Origin: Patellaria atrata CBS 101060
Taxonomy: Eukaryota; Ascomycota; Dothideomycetes; Patellariales; Patellariaceae
Assembly (NCBI GenBank): GCA_010093705.1
Contig: MU006092.1
Location: 316,623 to 380,622 of the forward strand
DNA: 64,000 bases
Reading direction: 5' to 3'
Shown piece by piece: positions 10,600 to 22,844 of this stretch. The notes under the pieces are model-generated. The model did not search any database. It saw nothing but the letters and a program-made list of their open reading frames with translations, and was not told where the DNA came from. The position numbers and the translations under genes are program-made. Position 1 is the first letter of the stretch, and every line of letters starts with the position of its first letter.

Positions 10600-13500
10600 A
10601 TGTCCACCAACGCAGCTACCCCGTCGCTCAACGGCGCATCTGCCGCTTCAAATAACCTTCCTGCGAACCCTTCAGCTTCTACTTCATCCTTCATCGGAAG
10701 ATCACTCAAAATGAACACCTCAAATAAGCCTATTGACGGAACGCGCAAGCAATCGGGAAGCCCAATTGATGGTACTCAAAGGTATAACCCTCTTCCGACT
10801 AAAAGATCGTCAGCACTTCGTCCTGAATGTCATTTCAAGAACGTATTTTTACATATCTCACTTATCGTGTCTGCAATTCCCAACCGAGCTTCCCCATTTC
10901 GTGCAAATTACCTCAATGCGCATCTGCTATTGCTTATTCTCCATCCTACATTTGACCCTGAGCCATATTACTCCGTGTCACAATTGTATTCAGTTACATG
11001 CGGACCTTTATTCACTTGGAACATTCGCAATTATCTTTCATGGACTAAGCTGATGCACCTCCGTTTCTAGGAAACCACCGCAAAAAGCATGGGCTCACGG
11101 AACTAACCCCCTCACACAACGTTCTTCAAACAGTCCATCGTTAAATGGCACTGTCAATACACCAAAATCCTCTACAAATACCAAATCAGCTTCAACGACC
11201 TCTAAAGAATCGAATACACCTGACAGACATGCCAATGACAGGCTGTTGTTTCTCTTCGCTAACTTTATTGTGAGTCAACGTTTGAGTAGTGGTTCCACTT
11301 TTGTGATCATGTTTCTCATTCGTGTCAAACATTTTTATGTCTTTGTTCGTTGAGTTTATGCAATGACAAGCAGCGATTGACCACAAACTATAGGGACTCA
11401 CCTCTACCATCACCCTCAAGAATGGTGATAAGTATTCCGGCATATTCTCTGGTAGCAGCCAGGAAAATCCCAACGATATTCGCTACGTACTCAAGATGGT
11501 CAGACGACTTTCATCTGCGAACGATCAATCTAACGGTGTTCGTGACGAGGGCTATATCGGCAACGGGGATGAGCACGTCATGTTATTCGACTCTCATGAT
11601 GTTGTTGACCTTTCAGTCGCAAGTGTCTCGATAGACAAAACTTCGAAGACACAAAATGGTTTGTTCAACATTGTAATTATAGTAAACCCCGCTAATAACC
11701 TGCAGGAGTATCAGGCGGATTCAAAACCGACGCGGATATCTCGGGCAATCTAGCAATAAGAGAACGCAATCTTCAACGCTGGGAACCGGCTGATAGCGGT
11801 AATGTTGACTTGTCTCTCGAATCTTCCCCAGCGGGTTGGGATCAGTTTGAAGCAAACGAACGACTATATGGTGTTAAAAGTACTTTCGATGAGAACATCT
11901 ACACCACCAAGATCGATCGTACAGTTCCTGGATATAAGCAAAAAGAAGCGGACGCAGAAAGGATTGCTCGCGAAATTAATTCAAGCAGCAATACCAATGC
12001 TCACATTGCGGAAGAACGTGGACAAGATGTGATTGATGACAGTGGTCTTGATGAAGAAGACAAGTAAGATAGTTTCCCTTCATTATGCTGCTCCGTACTG
12101 ACCATGGTACCAGGTATAGTGGAGTCCGTCGTGGAGGAGCAGTTTCAACAGGTAACAAATACACACCACCTGCTCGACGAGCGCCTACTGGTCACCCAAC
12201 TGTTTCTGGAGCTCCTGTCGATCCCGCCATCATATCTGCCCAAATTGCCCGACCAAGTCAGCAACTTGCGAAGACACAGCCGCAAGTCGAATCAAAGCCA
12301 GCTCCAGAAACTGCTGTCAAGCCGACTGAAGCTCCGAAGACCGTCCTCCCTCCGAAGTCCGCGGAGACAAAAGGTTCTGAACCTGCAAAGGCCCCTGTAC
12401 CTATGAAACCGGCAGCAGATACTGCTCAGAAGACCGCAGCTGCGCCTAAACTTAGCGGAACCGGAGCGAGACGCGGAGAGAACGCAACACAAAACGTTGA
12501 GAATGAACTTCTCGATTCATTCAGATTATTCTCCGCCAGTGAGAAATTACGAGTCCAAGAAAGTCAACGCAGGAAGGCTACTGCAGACAAAGCCGTCAAG
12601 TTAAACGACCTCAAGAAGTTCTCGCAAAACTTCAAGCTCAATACACCTGTCCCATCAGACTTAGTACCTATCCTCGCCAAAGATAAGCAAAAGCAGGAAC
12701 AGATAGTAGAGAAAGCACTACGTCAAGTTGAAGAGCTTAAGTCGACGCCTCCAAGAGGAACTGCGGCGGCAGCACCTGCAGAACAGCGCAATCAAAGGGG
12801 TCCTCCAGGTCGTTTCGACGCCTTACCTACATCGCCTAATGCCCAAGTTGATCGCCAAAATATGCAGCAACGCGGTCGTCCCAACCAACCAAATTTCTCA
12901 CAAACTGTTCGCGGGGAGCGTCCAGCTCAACAGCAGAATGTGAACAATGTACCCCGTGGACAAGGTCTTTTGAGCCAGAGGCTTGCACTTGCCCAATCAC
13001 AACATAAGCAAGGTCAAATGATTGCTGCAAATATGTCCCAAGCAACTTCGATTCACGGCCTCAACATTCCCCCATCTGGTGGTCCTTCAGCAGCAACAAG
13101 TGGAAGTCACACTCCCACGTCGAGTGTCTCAACTAGATTCAATGTCGGCGCTAAAGAATTCAGACCTAACCCTGGAGCAGCCTCATTCAATCCCAGCAAC
13201 AAATCTAGCCCGAAAGGCGAACCAGCTACTCGTCCACCTCCTCCTAAGCCCACTCCCGCCAAGTTCTTCGGAGATCGTAAATCGTCACCTCCAGCTTCAC
13301 GACCATCTATCGATGATGCGTTCAATCCCGTGAAACGCATGAAGAAGGAAGAATCAGAGAACCCATCTAAAGACTATTCCATGAACGACGGCATCCCTCA
13401 AGCTTACCGCACCCATCCAACTTGGGACGTTTCGGCGAAGAACCAAGAGAAGACCTATCAAGATATGTTCGACAAGACCCCTCTGACCGTCCAATCTATC

Positions 13501-14423
13501 TCTCCTGCTCATAACATGATACCAAATGGAGCTATGCCTCATCACCACCAGCTACCATTCCATCTTCAGCATAATGGTCCAGTTATGCAAAATGCTCATA
13601 CGCCCAATCAAACTCCTCGCCACGTACCAGCTCAACCTCACCACAACCACAACGGTCCTCACCACTTCGAGGGTCATCCGATGCAATTTTCAGCTTCCAA
13701 CACTGCTCATTCATCACCAAGACCACCCATGGCTCAATATGTGCCCTATGGAACACCTCAGGCTCAACCAGTGCAGATGTACCCCCAGATGCAAGGGTAT
13801 AGCATGAGTCCTAACCCACAAGCAGTGACGATTAGACAGTTGCCTCCCGGTGCGCAATTTGTACCTGGACCGCAGATGGGTGGACAAATGATGGTCAGTC
13901 AGCCTTCGAACGGACCATATATGAATATGCCTCCAGGTCAACCTGTCTTCATGCCATCTCCTGGTCAAGGTCACATGTTCCCACATAATGGTGCACCAAT
14001 TCCTACTCATCAGGGGCCGAACGGATATCCCAGTCCTAGACCCGGAGGAGCACCTATGATGGCCCACCAAGGGTCACAACAAGGTCATCAGCAGGTTTAC
14101 TTTGTACCACCAGGAAGTCATGCCCCTATGTTCGCTCACAACCCGGGAGGTGGACCAAGTAAGTAATAGATACTATACGATTTGATACGTAATGCTAATT
14201 GGCGTCAGTGACTCCCATGCGGGTACCGTATGCTCAGCAACCTCAGCCGCAACATTACGGAACCAGTCCTCATCAGCAACACCATTATCCGCAGCAACAT
14301 CGCGGCACACCAAGCACTAATTACGTCCAGCCCATGATGCCTACACACTCGATGCCACCTCAAGTACCTCCTCCCTCCGGTCCAGCCAGCCATATGCAGG
14401 AGGGGGTTGAGGAATCCAAATGA
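10600..14423 (+). CDS. PBP1: Ataxin-2 homologue Pbp1
   Basis: Pbp1 binds poly(A)-binding protein, promotes stress-granule assembly and affects poly(A)-tail length and TORC1. Six exons fit in frame: 10600-10781, 11071-11269, 11394-11658, 11706-12063, 12114-14158 and 14209-14423, giving 1087 residues. The Lsm (SM-ATX) fold is near residues 110-200 (RLLFLFANFI, ITLKNGDKYSGIFSG, HVMLFDSHDVVDL). The LsmAD domain follows (NLQRWEP, ANERLYGVKSTFDENIYTT, ADAERIAREI). The long C-terminal half is low complexity, rich in Gln, Pro, Met, His and Asn, as expected for a granule-forming protein. Intron 1 (289 bp) is the longest seen here. If the last intron is retained, translation stops two codons after the exon 5 border, so retention would only trim the tail. 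Confidence 0.93.
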
Positions 14424-15426
14424 GAGGGCATACGAAACAATCTTGAGTTTAATCGCAGGTCATTATACCATATCAAACTTTTGAACCCTTTTGTGCTCGC
14501 ATTTAGCGTTGCTTGGTTTTCATTCAGGGTCATTCTTGGGTGGCTGGGCTGTAGGATCAAAAAGGGACATTGCATTAGCGATCGGCGTTTTGTCGAAGCA
14601 GGTACTGGGTGGTGTTGGTGGAAGAACATGTGCTGCGAAGCATATGTTAGTCGACAGACTGTCAGCGTACATGGTCGTGCGCGGCCCAATCTCAGTAAGT
14701 ATTACTGGGTTATTGGAAAGTTCTGGAAGGGACTTCAAGGCGGATAACAGTGCTGTCATCTGGCAGCAATTGAATTTGGAGCAAATACTTGTTCTGAGGG
14801 AAAGGGTGGATAGGCGTGTTCATATATATATATCGGAGAGCGAGTGTCTGTCGGGAAGTACTCCGTTCAGTACAATTAACTACCTTAAGGTACCTCAGTT
14901 CTCACTTATTAGTGCGAGAGTAACAGGGTAAGATACCTTACTCTCAGCAAGCTAGAAGAAGTAGGACAATATGAAAACGGTGTTTGCCTATTATTATGAA
15001 AAATCTTAGGCTTAACTTATGTTCACCCCTTCTAAATGCTTTTATTACCTGTACGGGAGTCATTATTTTCATCTTATCTTATCAATCACCTTAACGGATC
15101 TAATTCCCCCTGTCTCTCTGTGCCGATAGCCGACCGGAGTCCTTGTCCCTGCAGGAAATAGGAATTAAATGTCCATTCCCTCAGACTAACTTGACTAAAC
15201 TGAACCTAAACTCATAGTCTCATACTTTAAAAACTTGCCCAGACCCTCCCCCCCTCCCCACGACGCAATTCCGACTACAAGCTCCATTCCCGACTCCAGC
15301 TCATGGCAGTCTCATACTTTGTTGAACTCCACCACGACGTCTCGTCCCAATAACACCTCTGAGATCGACACGCCCGACAGACTGGACGCAACAGCCCTCG
15401 AGACTGACGAGATCGAACTCCAGACC
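14424..15426. other. PBP1 3' region and transporter upstream region
   Basis: This is about 1 kb between two plus-strand genes. Frames at 14481-14931 on both strands have no recognisable content. A short TA-repeat sits at 14822-14832. The sequence from 15235 stays open in the transporter frame but has no in-frame ATG before 15427, so it is probably 5' UTR. Confidence 0.5.
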
Positions 15427-17462
15427 ATGCCCACCTCCGACGACCCCGCCGAGGAACCGCTGATACAGCCGCAAATCTCGGACCTCGAACACTCGGGCAC
15501 GCTGCCCGCGCTCTCTCGCGCCACGAGTAATTACTCCAGACACGCTCGGCCGGGACTGTCCAGGACGACCAGCAGCTACAGAGATGGAGAGGAGGTGGAT
15601 GAGAGCGCGATACGCACGGCGGGGACGTTCGTGTGGGCTCTGACGCTGTGCGCGGGGATAAGCGGCGTGTTGTTTGGGTACGAGTACGTATAGCATACTT
15701 CTCCCTTCCCAGACGACTTGAAAGAGTGGGATTCACTATGAGATGAGGTGGATGAGTAGATAGAGGTACTGATGCTTGTTCGTATAGTACTGGCGTCATA
15801 TCCTCCGCCCTAGTGACAATCAAAAACAGCTTGTCCAACCGCGCCCTAACAACCCTCGACAAATCCCTCATAACTTCCTCAACCTCGCTCTTCGCCCTCC
15901 TCGCCTCACCAATCGCAGGTCTCCTCGCCGACTCCTACGGCCGCAAACCCGTCGTCCTAGTCGCGGACGTCCTCTTCGTCACCGGCTCCCTCATCCAGGC
16001 CCTCGCGCACGAAGTGTGGACCATGGTGCTGGGCCGCTCCGTCGTCGGTCTCGCCGTCGGCGCCGCGTCCTTCGTAGTCCCCCTCTACATCTCCGAGCTC
16101 TCCCCTTCCCCCATCAGAGGTCGACTCGTCACCATCTCCGCCCTACTCATCACCTTCGGCCAGGTCGTCGCCTACCTTGTCGGCTACTTCCTCTCGACGA
16201 CTGACGACGGATGGCGCTGGATGGTCGGTCTCGGCGCCGTGCCTGCGGCCCTCCAGTTCATGCTGCTCGGTAAACTGCCCGAGACGCCGCGCTGGTTGGT
16301 CAAGGCCGGACGGACCGATATGGCACATCGCGTGCTTAGGAAGGTGTACGGTTTGCACGGCGGCCATGAGGTGCGAAATGCGCGACGGGACGGGCGCAAG
16401 CGAGAACGCGTCGTCGAAGGCGTGCTGAGGCGCGTCGAGCGGGAAGTCGAGGAGGAAGAGGAAATCCACGCTTCACGAGAGACTGTAGACACCAAATCCG
16501 GAAGCTGGCGCGGCAGGGTGCAAACCGTGCGCTGGAGCTTCCACGAGCTCCTCGACGTCGGCGCGTCCAGGAGGGCGCTCGTGATCGCGTGCGTGCTGCA
16601 GGGTCTGCAACAGCTTTGTGGATTTGTACGTTGCTTTCGGGTTTCTAAATCTACTTTCCCTCTATCCCCTCTCCCTGCCCCCCCTTTTCCTTTAAAAATT
16701 TCAAAATTTAAAATTGAAAATAAACCCAACCCCAACGACATCAATCTAACACACAGCGAATAGAACTCCCTAATGTACTTCTCCGCCACGATCTTCCTCC
16801 TCGCCGGTTTCTCGACCCCAACCCTAACGGCCCTCAGCATAGCAGGGACGAACTTCGCCTTCACCCTCGTGGCCTTCAGCCTCATCGACCGCGTGGGCCG
16901 CCGGCGCATCTTGCTCTCTTCCATCCCCGTCATGGTGCTCGGCCTCGTCGGCGCCGCCGTCGCCTTCAGCTTCTTGGATCTCGGGTTCGGTGGTGGGGAG
17001 GGGGATGGTGAGGGTGTCGGGAGTCTCGATGGCGGTACTGCCACAGGAGGAGACAGAGCAGCAAAACCCCTCCTCCTGACCCTCCTCCTCTACGTCGCCG
17101 CCTACGCCACCGGCCTCGGCACCGTCCCTTGGCAGCAATCCGAGCTCTTCCCGCTCCCCACGCGGGCGCTGGGATCCGCTCTCGCCACCGCCACAAATTG
17201 GGGTTCTAATTTTCTCGTTGGGCTGACTTTTTTGCCGCTCATGGAGGCGCTGGGGCCGAGTGCGACGATGGCGCTGTATGCGCTCGTTTGCGCGGCCGGG
17301 TGGGCCGTCGTGTGGGGGATTTATCCTGAGACGGCGGGATTGGGGTTGGAGGAGGTGAGGGGGGTGCTTGAGGGGGGTTGGGGGGTGAGGGAGAGCGTGA
17401 GGGGGTTTGGGGAGAGGAGGGGGAGAGATGGGGGAAAGAGGGCGGGGAGGAGGTGTATTTAG
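15427..17462 (+). CDS. MFS myo-inositol/sugar transporter (Itr type)
   Basis: This is a predicted proton-coupled sugar-porter-family carrier in the plasma membrane. Three exons fit: 15427-15683, 15788-16625 and 16764-17462, giving 597 residues. After an acidic, Ser-rich cytosolic N-terminus come about twelve membrane helices. Family motifs are visible: GVLFGYEYDTGVISSAL in helix 1, DSYGRKP in loop 2-3, PETPRWL after helix 6, LQQLCGFNSLMYF in helix 7, DRVGRRR in loop 8-9 and a PETAGLGLEEV tail. The layout and the DTGVISSAL and QQLCGFNSLMYFS segments are most like fungal Itr1/Itr2 inositol symporters, but substrate cannot be fixed by sequence alone. The frame is open upstream to 15235 without an ATG, so I start at 15427. 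The Gly-rich loop at about residues 433-455 and the Gly/Arg-rich tail are unusual. Convergent with the resolvase gene. Confidence 0.88.
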
Positions 17463-17710
17463 TGGGGTTCTTTAGGGCTAGATGGGGGCGCGTGTAGACA
17501 GGGGACAGGGGGAAGGGGAATAAGCGGGAGGGTGTATATATTCCATCAGTCAATTTCGATCCAGATCCTAGATGCGATTCCGCTCCCCTTTTACTGAAAT
17601 CGGAGAAAGTCCCGTCACGCACTCCGATATACCTCTCCTGACCTCACCGAGCATCCCCCGGTTTCCGAGCGTAAGAAACACCCTCATCCGCCACGGACCA
17701 AGGCAAGCCC

Positions 17711-18991
17711 TCAACAACCCCCCCGGAGGATCCGTCGCCGGTTCCGCTCCCACGCTACCCACGCCGCAGCTTGCAAGAGACAGTCGGCCAGGTCGTCGAG
17801 TTTGCCGTGCGGCACTGCTGCTTGCCCGAAGTTGGGGTCTGGTGGAGCTGTATCCGCGTCCATAGCTGTAGTTGTATCCGTAGATTTCTTGAGAGATTTA
17901 GAGGCTTTTCCTTTCACTTTGACTTTGGGTCTAGGTTCGAAAGCCGATTTCGTGGTCGTGACATCAGCGTCCGGTGCGAAAGCGAGATCGAAGCCGGAAG
18001 GAGACGTGGATGTGGAGGTGGAGGTGTGGATCCAGCGCGCCACGAGGGCGATCTTGTCTTTTTTCTGTATCTTGATCGGTTCTCTCTTTTGCCTTTTACG
18101 CTCTTCTTTATCGTCGTTGTTGGTGGTAGGTTTATTCTTCTCCCCCTTACCCTTCCCCATACCCGTGGTCGAGGGTGGGGTTAATTTATGACCTCCCTCT
18201 ACAGGCTCGGACCCAAGCCAAAACCGACCGACGCGTTTGGGGTTGACGTCCCACACGGCCGGGAAAGTCACCTCTTCCTCTCCGTCGATGTTGACCCCTC
18301 TCTCTGCCCTCAGCGTCTCCAAAACGGCATAAACCATAGCCTCAAGCATGTTAACCCTAACGGTCCACTCCTGAATCGCAGCGCCGCCTCCGGAGCGGAA
18401 GCGCTGTCTTTCTATCAGTATCGTGGTTGGGAAGTAGGGGAGTAGTGTCTGTTTCAGCAGGGCGTAGGCGGTCCGGGAGAGGGGGAGGGGATGGTATTGT
18501 TGTGGTGTCTCGGTCTCGTCTGGATTTGGAGAGTTTGGATCTGAGGTAGGTCGGGAGGAGGTAGGGAGGACGAGTGAGACTTTCCTCCATGCTATGACGG
18601 TGATGTTGGGCATCGCATCTTCCGTGCTCTTTTCTACGTCTGTTTCCACGCTCTTTTCTCCACTCCGAGACCCTTGAACCCCAAACCTCACATCCACAAC
18701 GCAGAATGCAAGATTTCGGATTCCCATGTCGATGCTCAGGATCCGTGTTTTCCCCACCTCGTCCCTTCCCCCCTCTTTCTCCACCTTCGTATTTTCCCCC
18801 TTCTCCCCCTTTCCCTTCTCACCCCTCCCACCCCCCGTGAGAGGAAGAGCGAGACGCGGGACCAGCAATTCCTTCCGCAAGCGCGTCAGAAGCACCGTTT
18901 TGGTTCCCGAAGTCTGCGCACCGATGGAGGAGAGGAGGTGGCGCAGCTGGAGGAGTTTGAGGGATGATAGGGAGGATGGAGGGGGCCGCAT
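17711..18991 (-). CDS. CCE1: Mitochondrial Holliday-junction resolvase (Cce1/Ydc2)
   Basis: Cce1/Ydc2 is an RNase H-fold endonuclease that cuts four-way junctions in mitochondrial DNA and helps nucleoids segregate. This is one exon of 426 residues with the first in-frame ATG at 18991. An N-terminal SAP-like helix pair is present (LKLLQLRHLLSSIGAQTSGTK, residues ~12-32). The catalytic-fold motifs are RILSIDMGIRNLAFCVVD (first Asp), ILIERQRFRSGG (Glu) and, near the C-terminus, KLDDLADCLLQAAAW (Asp pair). All acidic positions expected for catalysis are present. The region between the second and third motifs is expanded by Lys/Thr/Ser-rich low complexity compared with the yeasts, bringing the length above the usual 260-350. 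It converges with the transporter; the stops are about 250 bp apart. Confidence 0.9.
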   Translation of the reverse strand: MRPPPSSLSSLKLLQLRHLLSSIGAQTSGTKTVLLTRLRKELLVPRLALPLTGGGRGEKGKGEKGENTKVEKEGGRDEVGKTRILSIDMGIRNLAFCVVDVRFGVQGSRSGEKSVETDVEKSTEDAMPNITVIAWRKVSLVLPTSSRPTSDPNSPNPDETETPQQYHPLPLSRTAYALLKQTLLPYFPTTILIERQRFRSGGGAAIQEWTVRVNMLEAMVYAVLETLRAERGVNIDGEEEVTFPAVWDVNPKRVGRFWLGSEPVEGGHKLTPPSTTGMGKGKGEKNKPTTNNDDKEERKRQKREPIKIQKKDKIALVARWIHTSTSTSTSPSGFDLAFAPDADVTTTKSAFEPRPKVKVKGKASKSLKKSTDTTTAMDADTAPPDPNFGQAAVPHGKLDDLADCLLQAAAWVAWERNRRRILRGGC

Positions 18992-19590
18992 GCTGAGAGT
19001 ATCTATTCGGTCGTGGTTGGTGTATGGAGGTGGATGTGAATTATCTCCAAGTTGCAAAGATTGGGATTGGAGTTAGTTGGTCTGGATCGTCGTGGAGATG
19101 TTTGGATGGGCATTTGGGCGGAAATTGGGGGGGAAGATGTGGTGGATGTAAGGTTATGATGTATGTATACAAGAGGAATGTGGAAGAATGAGGTGAGTTG
19201 TATTGATGTGCGGAAAGTGGGAAGAGAGAGGAGTCGGGTACGGTGAGGTCTTAAGTTGAGACGCGAAGCGAGAGATACCTTTAGACGCGTCTTAGACGAT
19301 GCGCTCTCACGTGCCATGCGAGCCGATATTAAAGGTGGAATAAGCACGATCATTCTTAAACTCCATAGCATGAATTAAGAATACTGAAACGATGTATTGC
19401 TAAGCCAAATGCTGGATGACCAAAACCGATGCAATGATAATGCGCCGACTAAGCCATAAAACCACCACGAACTCCCTAAAGGTACGCCGACCAGATGCAA
19501 TCAACCACCAACCCTAACCCCAATACCCAGTTATCATGAATGACATTTCCCCCTGAAACCAATCCCTTATCCCTCCAGTCGTAATTATCG
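18992..19590. promoter_or_regulatory. Upstream of CCE1, downstream of the CHY-RING gene
   Basis: This 600-bp spacer between two minus-strand genes should hold the CCE1 promoter. No gene is seen; frames here are shadows without conserved content. Confidence 0.5.
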
Positions 19591-21977
19591 TCACCTATGC
19601 CCCAACAACTCCAATAGGTCCTCCTCATCGTCTTCGCCCTCCTCCACTTCCACCTCATCATCCACATCATCCATACTATCATCACTATCCTCCTCCCCAC
19701 TGTCTCCCCCGTCCATATCCCCCGCCTCCTCTTCACCGCTCAAGAACCTACCATCTGCACCCCAAAAATCAACCTCACTCTCCTCACCATCCGCATCCGT
19801 CATCTCCTCGTCCCCATCGATCTCCGTGTCGCCCTCAAAAACACCAAAATGCCTGCCATTGAGGTAAGAAGATAGTCCGGGTGATAGACTCCGGGAGACG
19901 CGGTGGAACATCTCAAGAGCGCTGGCACGACTGTTTCCGAGGAATCCTTGACCGGATGAGGAGGAGGCGGGGCGATCTGAATTAGCTTCGGCATCGGCGG
20001 CCAGGAAATAGGAACCGGATGCCCGACGCAGACTATCCGTACGAGCGTGCGGTGCAAGGGTCGGTTGAAATTGAATGCGAGCTGGACTGGGTATGTTTGA
20101 GGCTACGGGAGTATTTTCGTCCAGGTCGGTGGGGGAGTGTAGAGGTAAGGGACTACTCCTAGTAGAGGGAATCGTGCCTGCAGCAGCTACGTTGGATAAC
20201 CGTCGATGTCTTTGTTGAGCAAGTATTGCAATATCCTCAGTCCGGCCAAACATCCTGATTTCGCTGGTATTGTAGCTATCACACGTTCCGCACTTATTGC
20301 CAAGCCAGTGGTATTTGCCTTCACTCTTTGCCTCGCAGTCATTGCAGTGAACCACCACCCTAGTGTCATCAAACTGCGGGGGCATGGGTTGAGTTTCGAT
20401 CGCATGGTCAATTTTGCGCCATTGGACATCCATGTTGACAACGCTCTTCTTGCATATGGGGCATTTGTACGCCGTCTCCATATATTGATTGTAACATTCT
20501 TTGTGGATATAGTGACCACAAGGCATAGCCACGACGGAAGTATTGGATGTGAACATGTAGTCACCGCATATTGGACAATCACACTCAGTAGCACGTTCGA
20601 TGCATCTGTGGTTCGCATAATACGAGATTGAGATACAGACGTTGCATTTCTATTCACTATTTTAGTTACAGTCTTCCGCATCGTTAGATGAAATACCTTG
20701 CAGTGGTTGAAATCCCTCCCTAGACCTTCCCCTATTCGACATATTCCACAATCATTGCAATGATAGATTCTCCTCAGAGCATCATCTTCCCAAAGGTGAC
20801 AAATATCGCAATAATACCATCCTGGGCTGACTCCGCAATTCCGGCACATGTCACCAACGGGCTGTGGTGTTGAGCATAGCATGCAATACATATTTTGCGT
20901 CTTTCTCCGCCTAACTTCATGATCTTCTGCTTGGTTATGGCAGATCCGACATGTGTACCAACGTTTACAGTCGAAACATTGCATCTTGACGTTACGCTTG
21001 TAGTGTTCACAGCCCAGTTCTGGCACATATTCTTGAACCTGTTCCGATGAATTTGCCGACTGTGTAGCTAGAGGTCGTGGTCTAAAGTGGGGCTGTTTTT
21101 CTTCTACTGTCATCTGCAACATGAGGCTTGAAGGATCATAAATTGCAGAGGGAGAGCTCCTTTGGAGTTCAAGATCGGTAATGGATATCGAAGAACTAGG
21201 CGTGATGGGAGTATCCGAAGACTTAATGCTCGAGGGGGAGACAGGTCGTAGGACGTGAGACTTTGTTGGAACGTAGTCTTCCATCATCAATTGATGCATT
21301 CGTTTAGCTTTCTCATCGTTCGATATGGGTAGTTCACGGATTGCATGTATTCGTTCCCGCAATGAGCGCATGCCATCATCGGCAGGTAAAGTTTCAGACA
21401 TCTTGACTATTTGTTGACCACTTGGACTCGATCTTGGGGTGTCCCTACCGGTGTTCGCTCGTGATCTTCCCGCTGTAGTACCTGTGCTCCCACGCCTCGA
21501 TTGTATAGAGTCAAAAGTATCGACCGATCGAAAACGCTGTGGTATACCGAAGGAAGGGTTATGTGACATGCCCTCATCGGGAAGGATTTCGATGGGTGAA
21601 GCAAGCAATTCGACATTGCCTGATCCGGTGCTAGAAAATGGTGGCCGCACAGGATCGGGTGCGGGCGCTGAGGAGGACAGAGAAGCCTCAGTAGCGACTA
21701 CATCTGCGGAGGGAAGCTGATCAGAGGGAGGATTCGGTCTTGAGCTTAGAGATTGTGTGGGGAAGAGATCATCGGCTAGAGCTGATGGAGGAGGTTGGCG
21801 TTCTATCACACCTTCGTCAGTTGCTCTAGGATCGGACGGCAAGGCAGTAGTAGTGGTGACTGCATGCGCATGTGAAAGGGAGTCTCCGTCCTCGCTATCT
21901 GATGTTGCAGTTGTGGTAGAAAGCCTTCTTGCTTGACGAACTACAGGCTGGATTAGAGATGATATCAGGTTGGTCAT
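19591..21977 (-). CDS. CHY/CTCHY/RING zinc-finger ubiquitin ligase (RCHY1/Pirh2-like)
   Basis: The architecture is that of Pirh2/RCHY1 E3 ubiquitin ligases. Two exons fit: 21977-20697 and 20649-19591 with a 47-bp intron, giving 779 residues. About 320 disordered residues lead into the CHY finger at residue 323 (LGCEHYKRNVKMQCFDCKRWYTC, Cys/His pairs intact). A CTCHY finger follows (GWYYCDICHLWEDD, RIYHCNDCGICRIG, FNHCKKCNVCIS), then a RING-H2 finger (CDCPICGDYMF, MPCGHYIHKECY, YKCPICKKSV, about 450-495). Next is a zinc ribbon (VHCNDCEAKSEGKYHW, KCGTCDSYNT). The C-terminus is very acidic over its last 80 residues. The splice junction joins the sixth and seventh cysteine pairs of the CTCHY finger, which supports it strongly. 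The long N- and C-terminal extensions are fungal additions; the substrate is unknown. Confidence 0.92.
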
Positions 21978-22844
21978 GAGGAAACATGAAACAATAGCGC
22001 ATAGAGATTATGAAGAACTCTCGCCGAAGGAGAGAATAATGGGGAGAAATTCACGAGTAAGGGAGGAGGAAGACTTGAGTAGTGCATGAAGTGTGGTCCA
22101 AAAGCTGGTTCACCATCTGACGACATGACCCCTAAGGGTAACGTTTAACCCTTCCAGCTTAGGTTGTGCTTGCCCCCCCCCCCTCCCTTTCCCCCCCATT
22201 TTAGGCCTCCTACACCCATGAAAACGGGCTGTAAGGCCCAACTTGGACCCCAAATTCGACAGGAAGCAGACACAATCCTGTCAAAATTTCCCCACACTTG
22301 ACATTTCACGTGATAAGGCCAAAATTACCTTACCTTCAAAATGAACTGTAAACTTAATGAGATCACAATTATTCAATGGGAATTTGTAGATCAAAGTCAT
22401 TCGCGCAGTCATCTTTAATTACAGATTGCTAATGCTCCCCCATCTATGATACAAGCCCCTTTTTTGGATCAAGCTCCAGTGGCTAAGATGCTAACCCCCA
22501 TTTTGTCCCTTTTCCATGAACCTTTTGGACCCCTTTGATGCAATTCCGTCCTGTGAGGGAGCTGCTCTTTTCCGAATCATACACCAAAGGGAAACCCTTA
22601 AACAAAACCTGGAAGGACTTGTCGCCACGCTGATGAGGTATCTCGAAAAAACACAAGAAAAGAAAGCCTCAAACGCCGGACACCAAACACCACTCACTTC
22701 TGCCCCGATTAAAGGCAGAGGAGACATACATGTCATAATACCGTCTCATATCGAGAGGTCTGTTGTCGTAACTCCTCGCTATCCCCATGATAGCAACGAG
22801 TTGTAAATAACAAATGCGAAATATAGATGTAAAAGTAAACATAC
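21978..22844. other. Intergenic with poly(C) tract
   Basis: This spacer lies between two minus-strand genes. It has a C-rich run at about 22171-22197 and a small inverted repeat (GACAGGA...TCCTGTC) at 22258-22282. The frame at 22516-22806 shows no domain. I see no gene. Confidence 0.5.

Noticed and set aside
15235-15426. Upstream extension of the transporter frame
   Set aside because: The frame is open but contains no in-frame ATG; the first codon at 15235 is TTG, so I start at 15427.
17041-17622. Minus-strand Pro/Arg/Ser-rich frames opposite the transporter
   Set aside because: Shadows of GC-rich coding DNA with low-complexity composition.
22258-22282. Hairpin GACAGGA...TCCTGTC
   Set aside because: A 7-bp stem with an 11-nt loop is expected by chance in a region of this size; there is no other support.
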